From NCBI GenBank assembly GCA_030710605.1, contig CP092880.1:14054454-14118453 (forward strand): 64,000 nucleotides of DNA, given 5' to 3'. This DNA comes from Cordylochernes scorpioides (lineage: Eukaryota; Arthropoda; Arachnida; Pseudoscorpiones; Chernetidae). Under the pieces are notes generated by a model. It was not told the origin of the DNA and did no database searches. It saw nothing but the letters and a program-made list of their open reading frames with translations. Both the position numbers and the translations under genes were made by a program. Positions 1 through 10,305 of this stretch are shown piece by piece (within the stretch, counting starts at the first letter, position 1; every line of letters begins with the position of its first letter).

Positions 1-211
1 CGCCGGTTTGCGCGCACCATTTCGTCGATTCGAGCCACGGTTGATTCCGGCAAACTCGGCCGCCCAGACCGCTGTTCATCGTGGACGTTTATCCGCCCCT
101 CGTTAAACTCCCGGCACCATTTCCGCACATTTTTTATGTCCATGCACTTCTCACCATACACTTCCACTAACTGACGGTGAATTTCGACCGGATAATTATT
201 TTTTTCATTTA
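1..211 (-). pseudogene. Mariner transposase, N-terminal HTH fragment
   Basis: Reading the minus strand from about 211 down to 1 gives a continuous frame with EIHRQLVEVYGEKCMDI, then a V-x-x-W-C-R-E-F segment, DEQRSGRPS and ARIDEMVRA. This is the helix-turn-helix DNA-binding domain (Mos1 HTH type) that binds the transposon ends. The catalytic domain does not follow: the frame runs off the window edge. The piece lies head-to-head with a C-terminal fragment on the other strand. It cannot encode a transposase as seen. Confidence 0.7.
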
Positions 212-213
212 AA

Positions 214-363
214 AAGCTGCTCAACAAGTGGCTCAAAGAGGCGGCGGGAGAGTGGTACAACACCGGAATTACAAAGTTGGTTGACAGGATGAAAAAAGTG
301 ATTGAGCATCAAGGCGACTATGTAGAAAATAGCAAAGTGTCCAACCTTTCCAATGATGTATAA
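214..363 (+). pseudogene. Mariner transposase, C-terminal fragment
   Basis: A plus-strand frame of about 45 codons reads LLNKWLKEAAGEWYNTGITK, then LVDRMKKVIEHQGDYVEN, and stops at 361-363. The W-x-x-x-G-I-x-K-L-x-x-R and GDYVE pattern is the usual C-terminus of mariner transposases. No catalytic aspartates are included. It sits in the opposite orientation to the N-terminal fragment just upstream. Confidence 0.65.
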
Positions 364-789
364 AAAGTTGTGATTAAATGTGTTTTTCTATGAAAAAAAA
401 AAAATTTAGGAGACCTTACTTTTCTACTCACCCTCGTACATGAGATAATCAAGTGTGAACAAAATTGCTTTTGTCGCCTTCAAAAAAAAAAAAAAAATCC
501 TTAAGTTTTGTCCATGAGTCTATTTTTTATCATTGCTTTTATATTAATTATATTTTTTAAAATGTTTTCATTTATTTTTGCTCTGCCTCGATTTTTTCCC
601 TGAAGAGTTTTCCCATGGAAGCTTGTCGATTTTTAATAAAGAAAATTATTGAGAGCTCCAACTTGTGCTGATTTAGCGTGGTTAATTTTAGACTTGAATG
701 CGATCATTTTAGAATTGAATTCGACTCTTTGAAACTCTTGTCTCAAATTTGAATTGACCTTAAATTTACTAGGTCTTTTTATTTTTTTG
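364..789. other. AT-rich spacer after the mariner remnant
   Basis: Apart from the mariner end at 499-520 this is AT-rich sequence with poly-A runs. I see no gene or RNA in it. Confidence 0.5.
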
Positions 790-1015
790 TAAATTAAGAA
801 AAAGGAATCTCCTTATCGTGAAAATGAAAGTTGCTGATGGCTTGCACCATTTATCGGAATAAATATCAACTATTCGTTGATTTTTAATTATTCCAGAGTT
901 GGCCAAATACCCATTCTTGATTAATCAAGAAAAGCTAACCACGGACGCGTTTCGGGCTGTTGGCCCTCGTCAGCGTGGCCAGTTGCACGATAAGGAGATT
1001 TACCTTATCCCAGTA
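790..1015 (+). repeat. Dispersed repeat family C, copy 1
   Basis: This segment has GGAATAAATATCAACTATTC, CTTGATTAATCAAGAA and GCACGATAAGGAGAT. The same blocks recur at 9280-9376 with 9701-9731, at 9894-10110 and at 59822-60010. The copies contain short internal inversions, such as the CTTGATTAATCAAG palindrome, and no coding capacity. It looks like a non-autonomous foldback element. Confidence 0.6.
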
Positions 1016-1090
1016 CAATGTCACATTTGTGCTATTTTTCCACCTTTTTTTTTGTATAATTTTGAATATTCTAGAATTATACTTATACAC

Positions 1091-2126
1091 CCCTCCCAAA
1101 ATCCTATCCTACAGCCTCAAAGTAGCGGGAGGGTGTAAACGGGTAGCACAGGACGTCGGGAGTTTAACTCCTGGTAGTGAAGTACACACCCGGCTGATGT
1201 ATCAATTGTCTGTTCTCCATAGGGCGGGGAAGAAGTTTTTCCCGCCCTCTACAATCACTCTAGAGGGGAGTGAGTGGAGAGGCGTCTCTGCGTGTTGTCC
1301 TCCGTAGGGGTGCCACTGACTGATGTCCAGTGAAGCTGTAAGCTGGCCGTCTGTCCTTGGTTGTCTGAGGCGAGGCGCACGTGTCTTGAAACTCTTGGGT
1401 CTTCGCTCTGTGTGTGCGTCATTGGGAGCGTCCTTGCCGTGCGCGAAAATTGCACCAGGGCTAGGCCTGGTGTTGAAAAACCAAGGGGTGCACACAGTAG
1501 TACCACCCCCCCGCCTCCGCGTCGGTTTCCCCGCGTCAACCTCAGAACCTCAGAGGTCCTTGATTCGACGGCAGATTCAGGGAGTACTGGGAACTAAGGG
1601 TTCGAGGGCTAAAGGGGGGGGAGTCCTATTGGAGCGTAGGACGGGTCTTTCTAAGTCCGAACGAGAGGGCTCGGTCAGCAACCTTGCCAATGAACTCTCG
1701 GTGACGCCTGTGGGTGAATGGTCAACCCCATGGAGCCAGACCATAATGGCGGGCGCGAGGGGCCTACCAATGGCCGCTCGGTGCATGGAGAATGCATCAT
1801 TCCTTCTGGCTGTGTGTGGATCTAGATTTCAGCGAACTACAGGGGACGCAAGGGCCACTTTGAGCCTATATCGTCCCTGGCTTTGCCGAATTTCCTATCT
1901 GTTCTCCATAGGAGCGGCTACACTCCATGTCAGGAGACCAATAGAAGCAAAGTCAAACTGAATGGTATTTCCAGGTCTTCAGACTAAGTAACACCCCTCT
2001 TTCCTTTCTTCTCCATGATGTCTACAGAAAGACCTCTGGGAAAACCCCAGGACTATAATAGAAAAGCTGAGACAATGGAACCTAATGGAGATCGTTTAAA
2101 CGATTTGAGGAATAAGCAACAACAAC
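1091..2126 (+). mobile_element. GC-rich non-LTR-type retroinsertion of about 1 kb
   Basis: The block is flanked by the exact 12-bp direct repeat ATACTTATACAC at 1079-1090 and 2127-2138 and ends in AATAAGCAACAACAAC, so it looks like a retroposed sequence with a CAA-type tail. It is clearly richer in G+C than its AT-rich surroundings. It has overlapping open frames on both strands (for example 1323-1961 +), but I recognise no reverse transcriptase, Gag or endonuclease motif in any. It could be a 5'-truncated LINE, a long SINE or a processed transcript. Confidence 0.6.
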
Positions 2127-2138
2127 ATACTTATACAC

Positions 2139-2450
2139 GGATTGGTTGTTACCCAGTAGGGTTTAAATAGATAGATTGTGTACTGTAGTTACATTTTGAG
2201 GTTTAATTCTTAGTTCAAGGTGTTGAAGAATTCTAACGACGAAATTGACGCCATCACTTACCTAGAGTCGCAATGATTTAATTTCCCCGAATATATTCTC
2301 GTAGTATGAGACCAAATAAATTTACCATACAAATAGAATAATTGTGCAAAAATATATGCTCAAATAAATCCAAATATATTGTAATAATATAATTAAATAA
2401 TCATTAATTAACCCAACACGCAATATTGCTGGTTTTTGTGGCTTCAACAC
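2139..2450. other. AT-rich spacer
   Basis: No gene seen. It leads into the 21-bp array, whose first degenerate units appear near 2450. Confidence 0.5.
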
Positions 2451-2452
2451 AA

Positions 2453-4345
2453 ACCAGATTAAACTAGAAACCAACTAGATATAACTAGTACCAAACAGGT
2501 TTGAACTATCATATCTAACTAGAAACGAACCTGATTTTTAACAATAAACCAAATTAATTTAATTAAATACCGAGCTGATCTAACTAGAAACCAAGTTGAT
2601 TTAACTAGAGCCTACCTTATCTGAAAAAAAAAACCCAAATCTGACTATAAACCAACCAGATCTATAACTAGAAACCAACCAGACATAACTACAAATCAAA
2701 CAGATATATAACTAGAAACCAACCTGATACAAATAGAAGCCAACTTAATTTAACAAGAAACCAAGCTGATTTAACTAGAAACCAACCAGATCTAACTAGA
2801 AACCAACCTGATACAAATAGAAGACAACTTAATTTAACTAGAAACCAAGCTGATTTAACTAGAAACTAACCAGATACAAATAGAAACCAACTAGATCTAA
2901 CTAGAAACCAACCTGATACAAATAGAAGCCAACTTAATTTAACTAGAAACCAAGCTGATTTAACTATAAACCAACCAAATCTTACTAGAAACCAACCAGA
3001 TCTAACTAGAAACCAACCTGATACAAATAGAAGACAACTTAATTTAACTAGAAACCAAGCTGATTTAACTAGAAACTAACCAGATCTAACTAGAAACCAA
3101 GCTGATACAAATAGAAGCCAACTTAATTTAACTAGAAACCAAGGTGATTTAACTATAAACTAACCAGATATAACTAGAAACCAAGTTGATATAACTAGAA
3201 ACCAACCAGATATAACTAGAAACCAAGTTGATTTAACTAGAAACCAACCTGATATAACTAGAAACCAACCTGATATAACTAGAAACCAACCAGATATAAC
3301 AAGAAACCAACCTGATCTAACTAGAAACCAACCTGATCTAACTAGAAACCAACCAGATCTATAACTAGAAACCAACCAGACATAACTACAAATCAAACAG
3401 ATATATAACTAGAAACCAACCTGATACAAATAGAAGCCAACTTAATTTAACAAGAAACCAAGCTGATTTAACTAGAAACCAACCAGATCTAACTAGAAAC
3501 CAACCTGATACAAATAGAAGACAACTTAATTTAACTAGAAACCAAGCTGATTTAACTAGAAACTAACCAGATACAAATAGAAACCAACTAGATCTAACTA
3601 GAAACCAACCTGATATAACTAGAAACCAACCTGATATAACTAGAAACCAACCTGATCTAACTAGAAACCAACCTGATCTAACTAGAAACCAACCTGATCT
3701 AACTAGAAACCAACCTGATCTAACTAGAAACCAACCTGATCTAACTAGAAACCAACTTGATCTAACTAGAAACCAACTTGATCTAACTAGAAACCAACCT
3801 GATCTAACTAGAAACCAACCTGATCTAACTAGAAACCAACTTGATCTAACTAGAAACCAACTTGATCTAACTAGAAACCAACTTGATCTAACTAGAAACC
3901 AACTTGATCTAACTAGAAACCAACCTGATCTAACTAGAAACCAACCTGATCTAACTAGAAACCAACTTGATCTAACTAGAAACCAACTCGATCTAACTAG
4001 AAACCAACTTGATCTAACCAGAAACCAACCTGATCTAACTAGAAACCAACTTGATCTAACTAGAAACCAACTTGATCTAACTAGAAACCAACTTGATCTA
4101 ACTAGAAACCAACTTGATCTAGCTAGACACTCACCTGATATAACTAGACACTAACCTAATATAACTAGATGATAACCTAATATAACTATAAATCAACTTG
4201 AACTAACTAGAAACCAACCAGACATAACTAGTCAATAACCTAATATAACTACAAACCAACCAGATATCTAACTAGAACTAACCTGATATAAATATACACT
4301 AACCTCATATAACTAAACACTAACCTAATATAACCAGAAACCGAG
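2453..4345. repeat. 21-bp minisatellite
   Basis: Units read like CTAACTAGAAACCAACCTGAT. They are most regular between about 3600 and 4110, and more mixed, with a higher-order pattern, before that. The right edge from 4110 decays. Because 21 is a multiple of three, the minus strand stays open and predicts repeating SGWFLVR; this is a by-product of the period and not a gene. Confidence 0.95.
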
Positions 4346-4907
4346 AGCAGACGGCCGAGAGAAGAAACATTCCCAGTAGAGGTCGACACTCCCGTGTGAA
4401 CCCCACTCTTCATCAAGCCGACTAATTAGCAAATTTACATCACCCTTCTATTTACATATCCGGTCTCGAGTTGTAAACTGGGTGATTTAGAGGGTCCCTG
4501 ACTTTTGACAATGTTCCTCTGCCAATTTGGGATTTGCACTTCTTCATTAGGACTCCTGTTTCCGGCGGTGGTGGCGGCCTGCAGGGAGGACTCGTGCTGA
4601 TCTTGATTCGGGAAGTGGTCTTTTCCTTCTCACGGCAACGTCCTGGATGGCCAGGTCAGCTGGGCGGACATGGGCCGAGACTGGAGATGGAGGTGCTGGT
4701 GAATATACTCAGCTCGTACCTAGACGAGAATCTTTGTCAAAGTTTTCGAGGTTCAATAGGTATATATGAATCAATATACTTTCATCATATATAATATATA
4801 TGGATATAAAATCTATTTTAAATTCGTTACTGAAAACAAATTTTTATTGGATAGTATATTTATTAGAATCTACCGGTTTTTCAACATGGCTGATTGTCCA
4901 TCTTCTA
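4346..4907. other. Unassigned, partly GC-rich spacer
   Basis: Between two arrays, with no match to the other repeats of the window. An open frame at 4534-4794 has no recognisable domain. Confidence 0.4.
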
Positions 4908-6508
4908 AGAGCACTATTCTGGAACCTTTCTATCCACTGGTGTATGTAGGAGAAGTCTATTGTAGTCTCTGGAACCTTTCTATCCACTGGTGTATGTAGG
5001 AGAAGTCTATTGTATTCTCTGGAACCTTTCTATCCACTGGTGTATGTGAGAGAAGTCTATTGTATTCTCTGGAACCTTTCTATCCACTGGTGTATGTAGG
5101 AGAAGTCTATTGTATTCTCTGGAACCTCTCCATCCACTGGTGTATGTAGGAGAAGTCTATTGTAGTCTCTGGAACCTTTCTACTCAATTTTATCCACTGG
5201 CGTATGTAGGAGTATTCAATTGTATTCTCTGGAACCTTTATTATCCAATTCTATCCACTGGTGTATGTAGGAGAAGTCTATTGTATTCTCTGGAACCTTT
5301 TATATCCAATTCTATCCACTGCTGGATGTAGGAGAAGTCTATTGTATTCTCTGGAACCTTTCTACTCAATTTTATCCACTGGCGTATGTAGGAGTATTCA
5401 ATTGAATTCTCTGGAAACTTTATTATCCATTTCTATCCACTGGCGTATGTAGGAGAAGTCTATTGTATTCTCTGGAACCTTTCTATCCAATTCTATCCAC
5501 TGGTGTATGTAGGAGAAGTCTATTGTATTCTCTGGAACCTTTCTATCCAATTCTATCCACTGGTGTATGTAGGAGAAGTCTATTGTATTCTCTGGAACCT
5601 TTCTATCCAATTCTATCCACTGGTGTATGTAGGAGAAGTCTATTGTATTCTCTGGAACCTTTCTATCCAATTCTATCCACTGGTGTATGTAGGAGAAGTC
5701 TATTGTATTCTCTGGAACCTTTCTATCCAATTCTATCCACTGGTGTATGTAGGAGAAGTCTATTGTATTCTCTGGAACCTTTCTATCCAATTCTATCCAC
5801 TGGTGTATGTAGGAGAAGTCTATTGTATTCTCTGGAACCTTTCTATCCAATTCTATCCACTGGTGTATGTAGGAGAAGTCTATTGTATTCTCTGGAACCT
5901 TTCTATCCATTTCTATCCACTGGTGTATGTAGGAGAAGTCTATTGTATTCTCTGGAACCTTTCTATCCAATTCTATCCACTGGTGTATGTAGGAGAAGTC
6001 TATTGTATTCTCTGGAACCTTTCTATCCAATTCTATCCACTGGTGTATGTAGGAGAAGTCTATTGTATTCTCTGGAACCTTTCTATCCAATTCTATCCAC
6101 TGGTGTATGTAGGAGAAGTCTATTGTATTCTCTGGAACCTTTCTATCCAATTCTATCCACTGGTGTATGTAGGAGAAGTCTATTGTATTCTCTGGAACCT
6201 TTCTATCCACTGGCGTATGTAGGAGAAGTCTATTGTATTCTCTGGAACCTTTCTATTCAATCCACTAGCGTGTATAGGAGAAGTCTATTGTATTCTCTGG
6301 AACCTTTCTATCCACTGGCGTATGTAGGAGAAGTCTATTGTATTCTCTGGAACCTTTCTATTCAATCCACTAGCGTGTGTAGGAGAAGTCTATTGTATTC
6401 TCTGGAACCTTTCTATTCAATTCTATTCACTGGTGTATGTAGGAGAAGTCTATTGTATTCTCTGGAACCTTTCTATCCACTGCTGTATGTAGGAGAAGTC
6501 TATTGTAA
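4908..6508. repeat. 60-bp minisatellite with homogenised centre
   Basis: The unit contains CTCTGGAACCTTTCTATCC and CACTGGTGTATGTAGGAGAAG. About 12 units from 5461 to 6182 are nearly identical; the one change I saw is T for A near 5911. Units towards both ends are shorter (about 47 bp) or diverged. Long frames on both strands (5463-6587 + and 5398-6210 -) are translations of the repeat and carry no known domain. Confidence 0.97.
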
Positions 6509-8280
6509 ATCCATAATAATGCTAACTATACAATTCGCACAATATTTTCACGAACAGCATTCCTACACAGTTCCATCCATTTCATAATTTAGACTAAAAG
6601 GATAAGTAAAAAAAAAAGAACTCTTTTGACTAATACACGTAAGTTTGTAAATATATTATTATAAGTTTCAATACGTTTGTGCCCTCTCTAATAACTCAGA
6701 TACTTCAATATCTCTTGTTGATTAATAAATAAATTAAAATGAAAACTCTTATAAAAGGTGCCGCGTGAAATATTATCCACAATATTGTTGATTTTGCTTA
6801 GAATTTTTAATGAAACTGTGTGTGATTCCAAGAATATTAATCAAATATGTATTGATTTACAAGAGAGAGAACAAAATATAAAAGAGAAACTAATATTAAT
6901 CAAAGGAACTTTTTCTGTTAGAGTTAGTGCCTATTTACCTGTGAGCTTACACACATACTATGTGGTAATAATTAATTAATATATATACAACAAATATTAT
7001 ATTATTCTTATTTGTAAATGGACATTTTTAGCATTTACTTCTAAGAAGACAATGTTTTTCAAAGACTACACAAATCCTAATTAAATGAAAGAAGAACAAT
7101 TCCAGGAAGGTGAATTAAAAAAAGAAGAAAGAACAAAGAGTATATCATCAATTTCACAGAGGCAGCCATAAATAAAGTCCGGTCATCACCTGTTAACAAG
7201 CAAGTCAAACAAGTGCCGTAAATCTACAACAAGAATAAACAGACGAACCTTATCAATAATTGACAAGCCAAACGTTTAAGATAACTTTGAACATTTTTCT
7301 TAAAAAGAAACGTGTTCTTAAAGATAACACAACGATACTAAACCCAATTGACAAATACAAAAAAAAAAAAATACTTAAAAATTATACCTTCCTTAAGTTT
7401 ACAGACGAAGAAAAAAATGAATGAACTTCTACGGTCTAATCGGCTGATGAGGAGGAAATGAAAAAAAAAAAAAAAGGGCAGACGATGAGAAGGACATTTT
7501 TAATTAAAGAAGCAAACGATAAAGAAGACCCCCCTGGTGTCGTAGGCGCCAGTGTCGTCAGTCGCTAACAATGGAACAATCATCTAAAAATCGACAATTA
7601 ACGTCTCACTGAGTAATGGCGATGTCACCAACGTTGCCAGACGGTCATCCATCACTGCCGCCAGGTGGCGTCTGATCCTATCTACGAAAGGAAATGTTGC
7701 CTTCAGAGAAAAATCACCAAGAAAAATGACATTTATTATTCAACTTTGAAATTCAGTCGATTTTTTTTTCCTTTTTTTTTTTTTCATAGGATCTATTGCG
7801 ATCTCTCTCTATTTCTTTCCTGCTTATTAAAAAAATGTTTTTTTTTATAATTATAAAACATATCTTTCTCTTTTGCAATTTTTTTTTTCTAAATGGGAGA
7901 AAATCAATTTTGTGTAACCTACAAAAACACAATGATAAATCAAATAACAGTTTAAATTTATAAAAATCATAATAAGCACGTAAATCATGGGCAAGAGGAT
8001 CGCAGGGCGGTGCAGTAATTTTAAAATAACTTAAAGATAACTTTAAAAGGAATTGCAGAAGCTTTTTTGGATAAGCATTCAATAAGCTCGATGTAATATT
8101 GTATAAAAATGGTCAATTCCTTTATTAATATTTCAACAATTTATATGAAAACAATTCGTTATTTATTCTAATACCAAACGTAGTAAAATACATTAGCTTT
8201 TCACAAATTCTGGAAAACAGCACAGACAATAGACGTAACACAAAAGAGGGATCCAACTATAAGAAAGTTCGATGTTAAAT
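6509..8280. other. AT-rich sequence, no gene seen
   Basis: Long AT-rich stretch with poly-A and poly-T runs. A slightly GC-richer patch at 7520-7680 includes GGTGTCGTAGGCGCCAGTG. No coding sequence, RNA gene or repeat seen elsewhere in the window was recognised. Confidence 0.4.
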
Positions 8281-8319
8281 CTCCACTTCCCGTAAATAAC
8301 TGTTATGTTTACCTCTGTT

Positions 8320-8480
8320 TACCTATATGGGAGAATACCATCTTATTTCTTATCTCCACTCAATCATATCAAGGTATCAAACTTGTAGAGTCATGACTGG
8401 GTGAAGTAGAATGCATCTGTCATTAAGAATGGAAGCACAACTCAGTGGCAGGCTGACTTAGCTCCAATACAAGTGTAGTT
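8320..8480. repeat. LINE 3' fragment related to 44550-44600
   Basis: The stretch TCTTATCTCCACTCAATCA followed by AAGGTATCAA matches the region at 44553-44590, where the minus strand encodes a LINE C-terminus. Only the last part is kept here. Confidence 0.45.
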
Positions 8481-8489
8481 ACTGTTAGC

Positions 8490-8766
8490 TTCAATATATT
8501 TTATAAAATGGCCGCCTCTGACATGAGGAACAGACGCCATGTGCAGCCGCTCCTAACATGGAGTACAAACGCTGCTCATACTGTATCCCTGGATTAGGAG
8601 CCCTTACAGGGTACTATCAGCCGGGCCAGCTGAACCCAGGTTTTTTTAGCGAGCTTGCTACTGCTCCCCCTCCTCCTTTTTCATCCGGGCTTGGGACCGG
8701 CAAAGGCGGAGTTGGGAGAATCCTGTATGGGACGAATGTTCTTAATAAACACTTTTTGTTGTTGTA
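8490..8766 (+). mobile_element. Truncated LINE or SINE 3' end with TTG tail
   Basis: A GC-richer segment ends in TTCTTAATAAACACTTTTTG followed by TTGTTG, a polyadenylation-like signal and simple tail. A short frame (8558-8767) reads GLGALTGYYQPG and SELATAPPPPF, but I recognise no domain. The 5' end and target duplication are unclear. Confidence 0.4.
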
Positions 8767-8946
8767 ATTCAACAATATATACATCAAGTTGATGGAAGGA
8801 TTGCCCGAAATGTTATGTAATTCTTTTACTAAAAAAAAAAAAAAGAAGCAGTGTTATCTTTTACCCTTTTGAAATATAAATGATTTATCTGTACCTTTTC
8901 TATTTCTTGAAAATGAAGATACTTCGGCCAGTAAATCTTTTTATTA

Positions 8947-8988
8947 CCTCGACGTTTCGACAAAAATCTTTTGTCCTCGTCAGGAGCA
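8947..8988 (-). ncRNA. Hammerhead-like motif, ACGU type, left arm
   Basis: Minus-strand order: GCTC, then CTGACGA, hairpin GGACAAAA/TTTTGTC, GAAAC, GTC, GAGG. CTGACGA and GAAAC are exact hammerhead core boxes (CUGANGA and GAAA). CTC before and GAG after can form stem I. Stem III has no loop: A-C and G-U are adjacent, so ACGU could pair only between two molecules. One extra G lies at the base of stem II. Activity is uncertain. Confidence 0.55.
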
Positions 8989-9084
8989 AACAAAAATTAA
9001 ACATTCAGCAAGGCGTTAAAAATCTTTCATAAAAAAAAAAAAAAAAAGATTTGTAACGCCTTGCAGAATGTTTAATTTTTGTTT

Positions 9085-9125
9085 GCTCCTGACGAGGACA
9101 AAATATTTTTGTCGAAACGTCGAGG
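9085..9125 (+). ncRNA. Hammerhead-like motif, ACGU type, right arm
   Basis: Mirror copy of 8947-8988, with GCTC, CTGACGA, hairpin, GAAACGTC and GAGG. The hairpin loop differs by one or two bases. Core boxes are intact and stem III is again the palindrome ACGU without a loop. Confidence 0.55.
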
Positions 9126-9279
9126 TAATAAAAAGATTTATACTGGCCGAAGTATCTTCATTTTCAAGAAATATGAATGCCGGCCAGGCAGCCTCAATAT
9201 TTACGATATACCTTTTCTAATTATTCATTTCCGAGGCTTCTGAGACCTGCTGTCGCTCTTTTCAACGTCAACTATTTTG

Positions 9280-9376
9280 GTAATTTAAGAAAAGGACATT
9301 TTCTGATCGTGCAACTAAAAGTTGTTGATGGCTTGCGCCATCTATCGGAATAAATATCAACTGATCGTTGATTTTT
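9280..9376 (+). repeat. Family C repeat copy 2, left part
   Basis: Carries CTGATCGTGCAACTAAAAGT and GGAATAAATATCAACTGATC. The copy is split by the insertion at 9378-9700 and continues at 9701-9731. Confidence 0.6.
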
Positions 9377-9377
9377 A

Positions 9378-9700
9378 CAACAACAACAAAAAGCCTTTAT
9401 TTAGGGTCACTGACCCTATACAGGATTCACCAGAGGTATGCATAAGAACAAAGCAGTGAGACAAAGGAAACAACGATATAGACAGAAGAAAAAGAAAAAA
9501 AAAACAAGAAAGAGAAAGAGGGAAGCAAGAAAAACAACACAAAAAGAGTAGCAGTAAGAAAGTGAGGAGTGAGTGTCACTTGGCCTTCTTCTGAGATATG
9601 GACTTGTGGAAACCATAAAACGCCGTAGCAATATACTTATTCTGGGTCATATTGTCAATTATTGATGGAAGTGAAGCACAGAGTTGCCCAGTTTTGAGCA
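9378..9700 (-). mobile_element. Short retroelement with TTG tail, copy 1
   Basis: Flanked by the exact 16-bp duplication TGATCGTTGATTTTTA (9362-9377 and 9701-9716). On the minus strand it starts near CTGGGCAACTCTGTGCTTCA and ends in GGCTTTTTGTTGTTGTTG. A second copy at 45669-45949 starts within about 8 bp of the same position and has its own target duplication. No useful ORF. A SINE-like or truncated LINE product is likely. Confidence 0.8.
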
Positions 9701-9731
9701 TGATCGTTGATTTTTAATTATTCCAGAATTT

Positions 9732-9885
9732 AACAAAATCAATAAGCAATCCAGGGCCAAGTTTCTTTAACTATTTTTATTTCTCTAGCTGTCAGAGAGG
9801 ACAAAATGTCCTTCAGCAGGAGCACTAGAGAAGGATGATTTCCAGCTAACTAACAAGAAACCTGGATTGCTTGTTGAATTTGTTA
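9732..9885. repeat. Foldback repeat with hammerhead-like relic
   Basis: AACAAAATCAATAAGCAATC on the left returns inverted as GGATTGCTTGTTGAATTTGT on the right. Inside, the minus strand reads CTC, CTGCTGA, hairpin GGACA/TGTCC, then GACAGCTA and GAG. The core is degraded, but stem I (CTC/GAG) and the AGCT palindrome remain. Confidence 0.55.
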
Positions 9886-9893
9886 CAAGGCAT

Positions 9894-10110
9894 GGATCGA
9901 TATGTATTATTCCAGAATTGGCTAAATATTGATAAGGTACAGCTTGCACCACGCTGATAGCTTTTCTTGATTAATCAAGAATGGGTATTTTGGACCAATT
10001 CTAGAATAACTAAAAAATCAACGCTTAGTTGATATTTATTCCGACAGATGGCGCAAACCATCAACAACTTTTTGTTGCACGATTAGGAGATGTCTTAATT
10101 TATTCACCTG
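9894..10110 (-). repeat. Family C repeat, copy 3
   Basis: Contains CTTGATTAATCAAGAATGGG, TTGATATTTATTCCGACAG and GTTGCACGATTAGGAGATGT. Orientation is opposite to the copy at 790-1015 and the same as 59822-60010. Confidence 0.6.
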
Positions 10111-10254
10111 ATCCCAGTAACATTTCAATTTTGTACTATTTTCACATTATTTTATTAATGTTTACTTTAAGTCAAATCAGGAGCGATCTTAAAACACATA
10201 GAGCATGCGTGCAGCCAACGTTTTTAAAACCCCACTGAAATAGAATTAAGGAAA

Positions 10255-10305
10255 TTAAAATCTGCTTTTCACATGTGTGTAGACATGTGGTGCACTTACA
10301 GTAAA
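10255..10305. repeat. Dispersed repeat D, left part
   Basis: CATGTGTGTAGACATGTGG then TGCACTTACAGTAAA. It continues at 11007-11075 after a 701-bp insertion. The uninterrupted relative at 33745-33840 (other strand) shows the pre-insertion order. Confidence 0.7.

Larger units (their letters stand above)
1..520. mobile_element. Rearranged mariner-type transposon, right end present
   Basis: A broken mariner element. Its right end at about 499-520 (CTTAAGTTTTGTCCATGAGT) matches the terminal inverted repeats of the complete MITE at 38801-39020 and is followed by TA, the usual mariner target. Two transposase pieces inside lie on opposite strands, so an internal inversion or a second insertion has rearranged it. 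The left end is outside the window. Confidence 0.65.
8901..9173. repeat. Foldback repeat with two hammerhead-like arms
   Basis: Two inverted arms of about 120-130 bp meet at a poly-A/T centre near 9033-9048. The outer edges are TTCTTGAAAATGAAGATACT on the left and its complement on the right. Each arm contains the same hammerhead-like box set. This head-to-head arrangement of terminal repeats is common in Penelope-like elements; no reverse transcriptase is present here. Confidence 0.75.

Noticed and set aside
1323..1961. 212-codon frame in the GC-rich insertion
   Set aside because: Open frames overlap on both strands as expected from high G+C. No domain recognised, so I describe only the retroinsertion.
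3160..3396. Minus-strand ORF of repeating SGWFLV
   Set aside because: A by-product of the 21-bp array.
4908..6508. CRISPR-like array
   Set aside because: Units are contiguous without unique spacers, and the context is eukaryotic.
5398..6587. Long open frames on both strands (up to 374 codons)
   Set aside because: They are translations of a 60-bp tandem repeat whose length is a multiple of three, with no domain or start context.
8490..8766. Small protein gene with Pro-rich stretch
   Set aside because: The sequence ends in a TTG tail with an AATAAA signal and looks like a LINE or SINE end.
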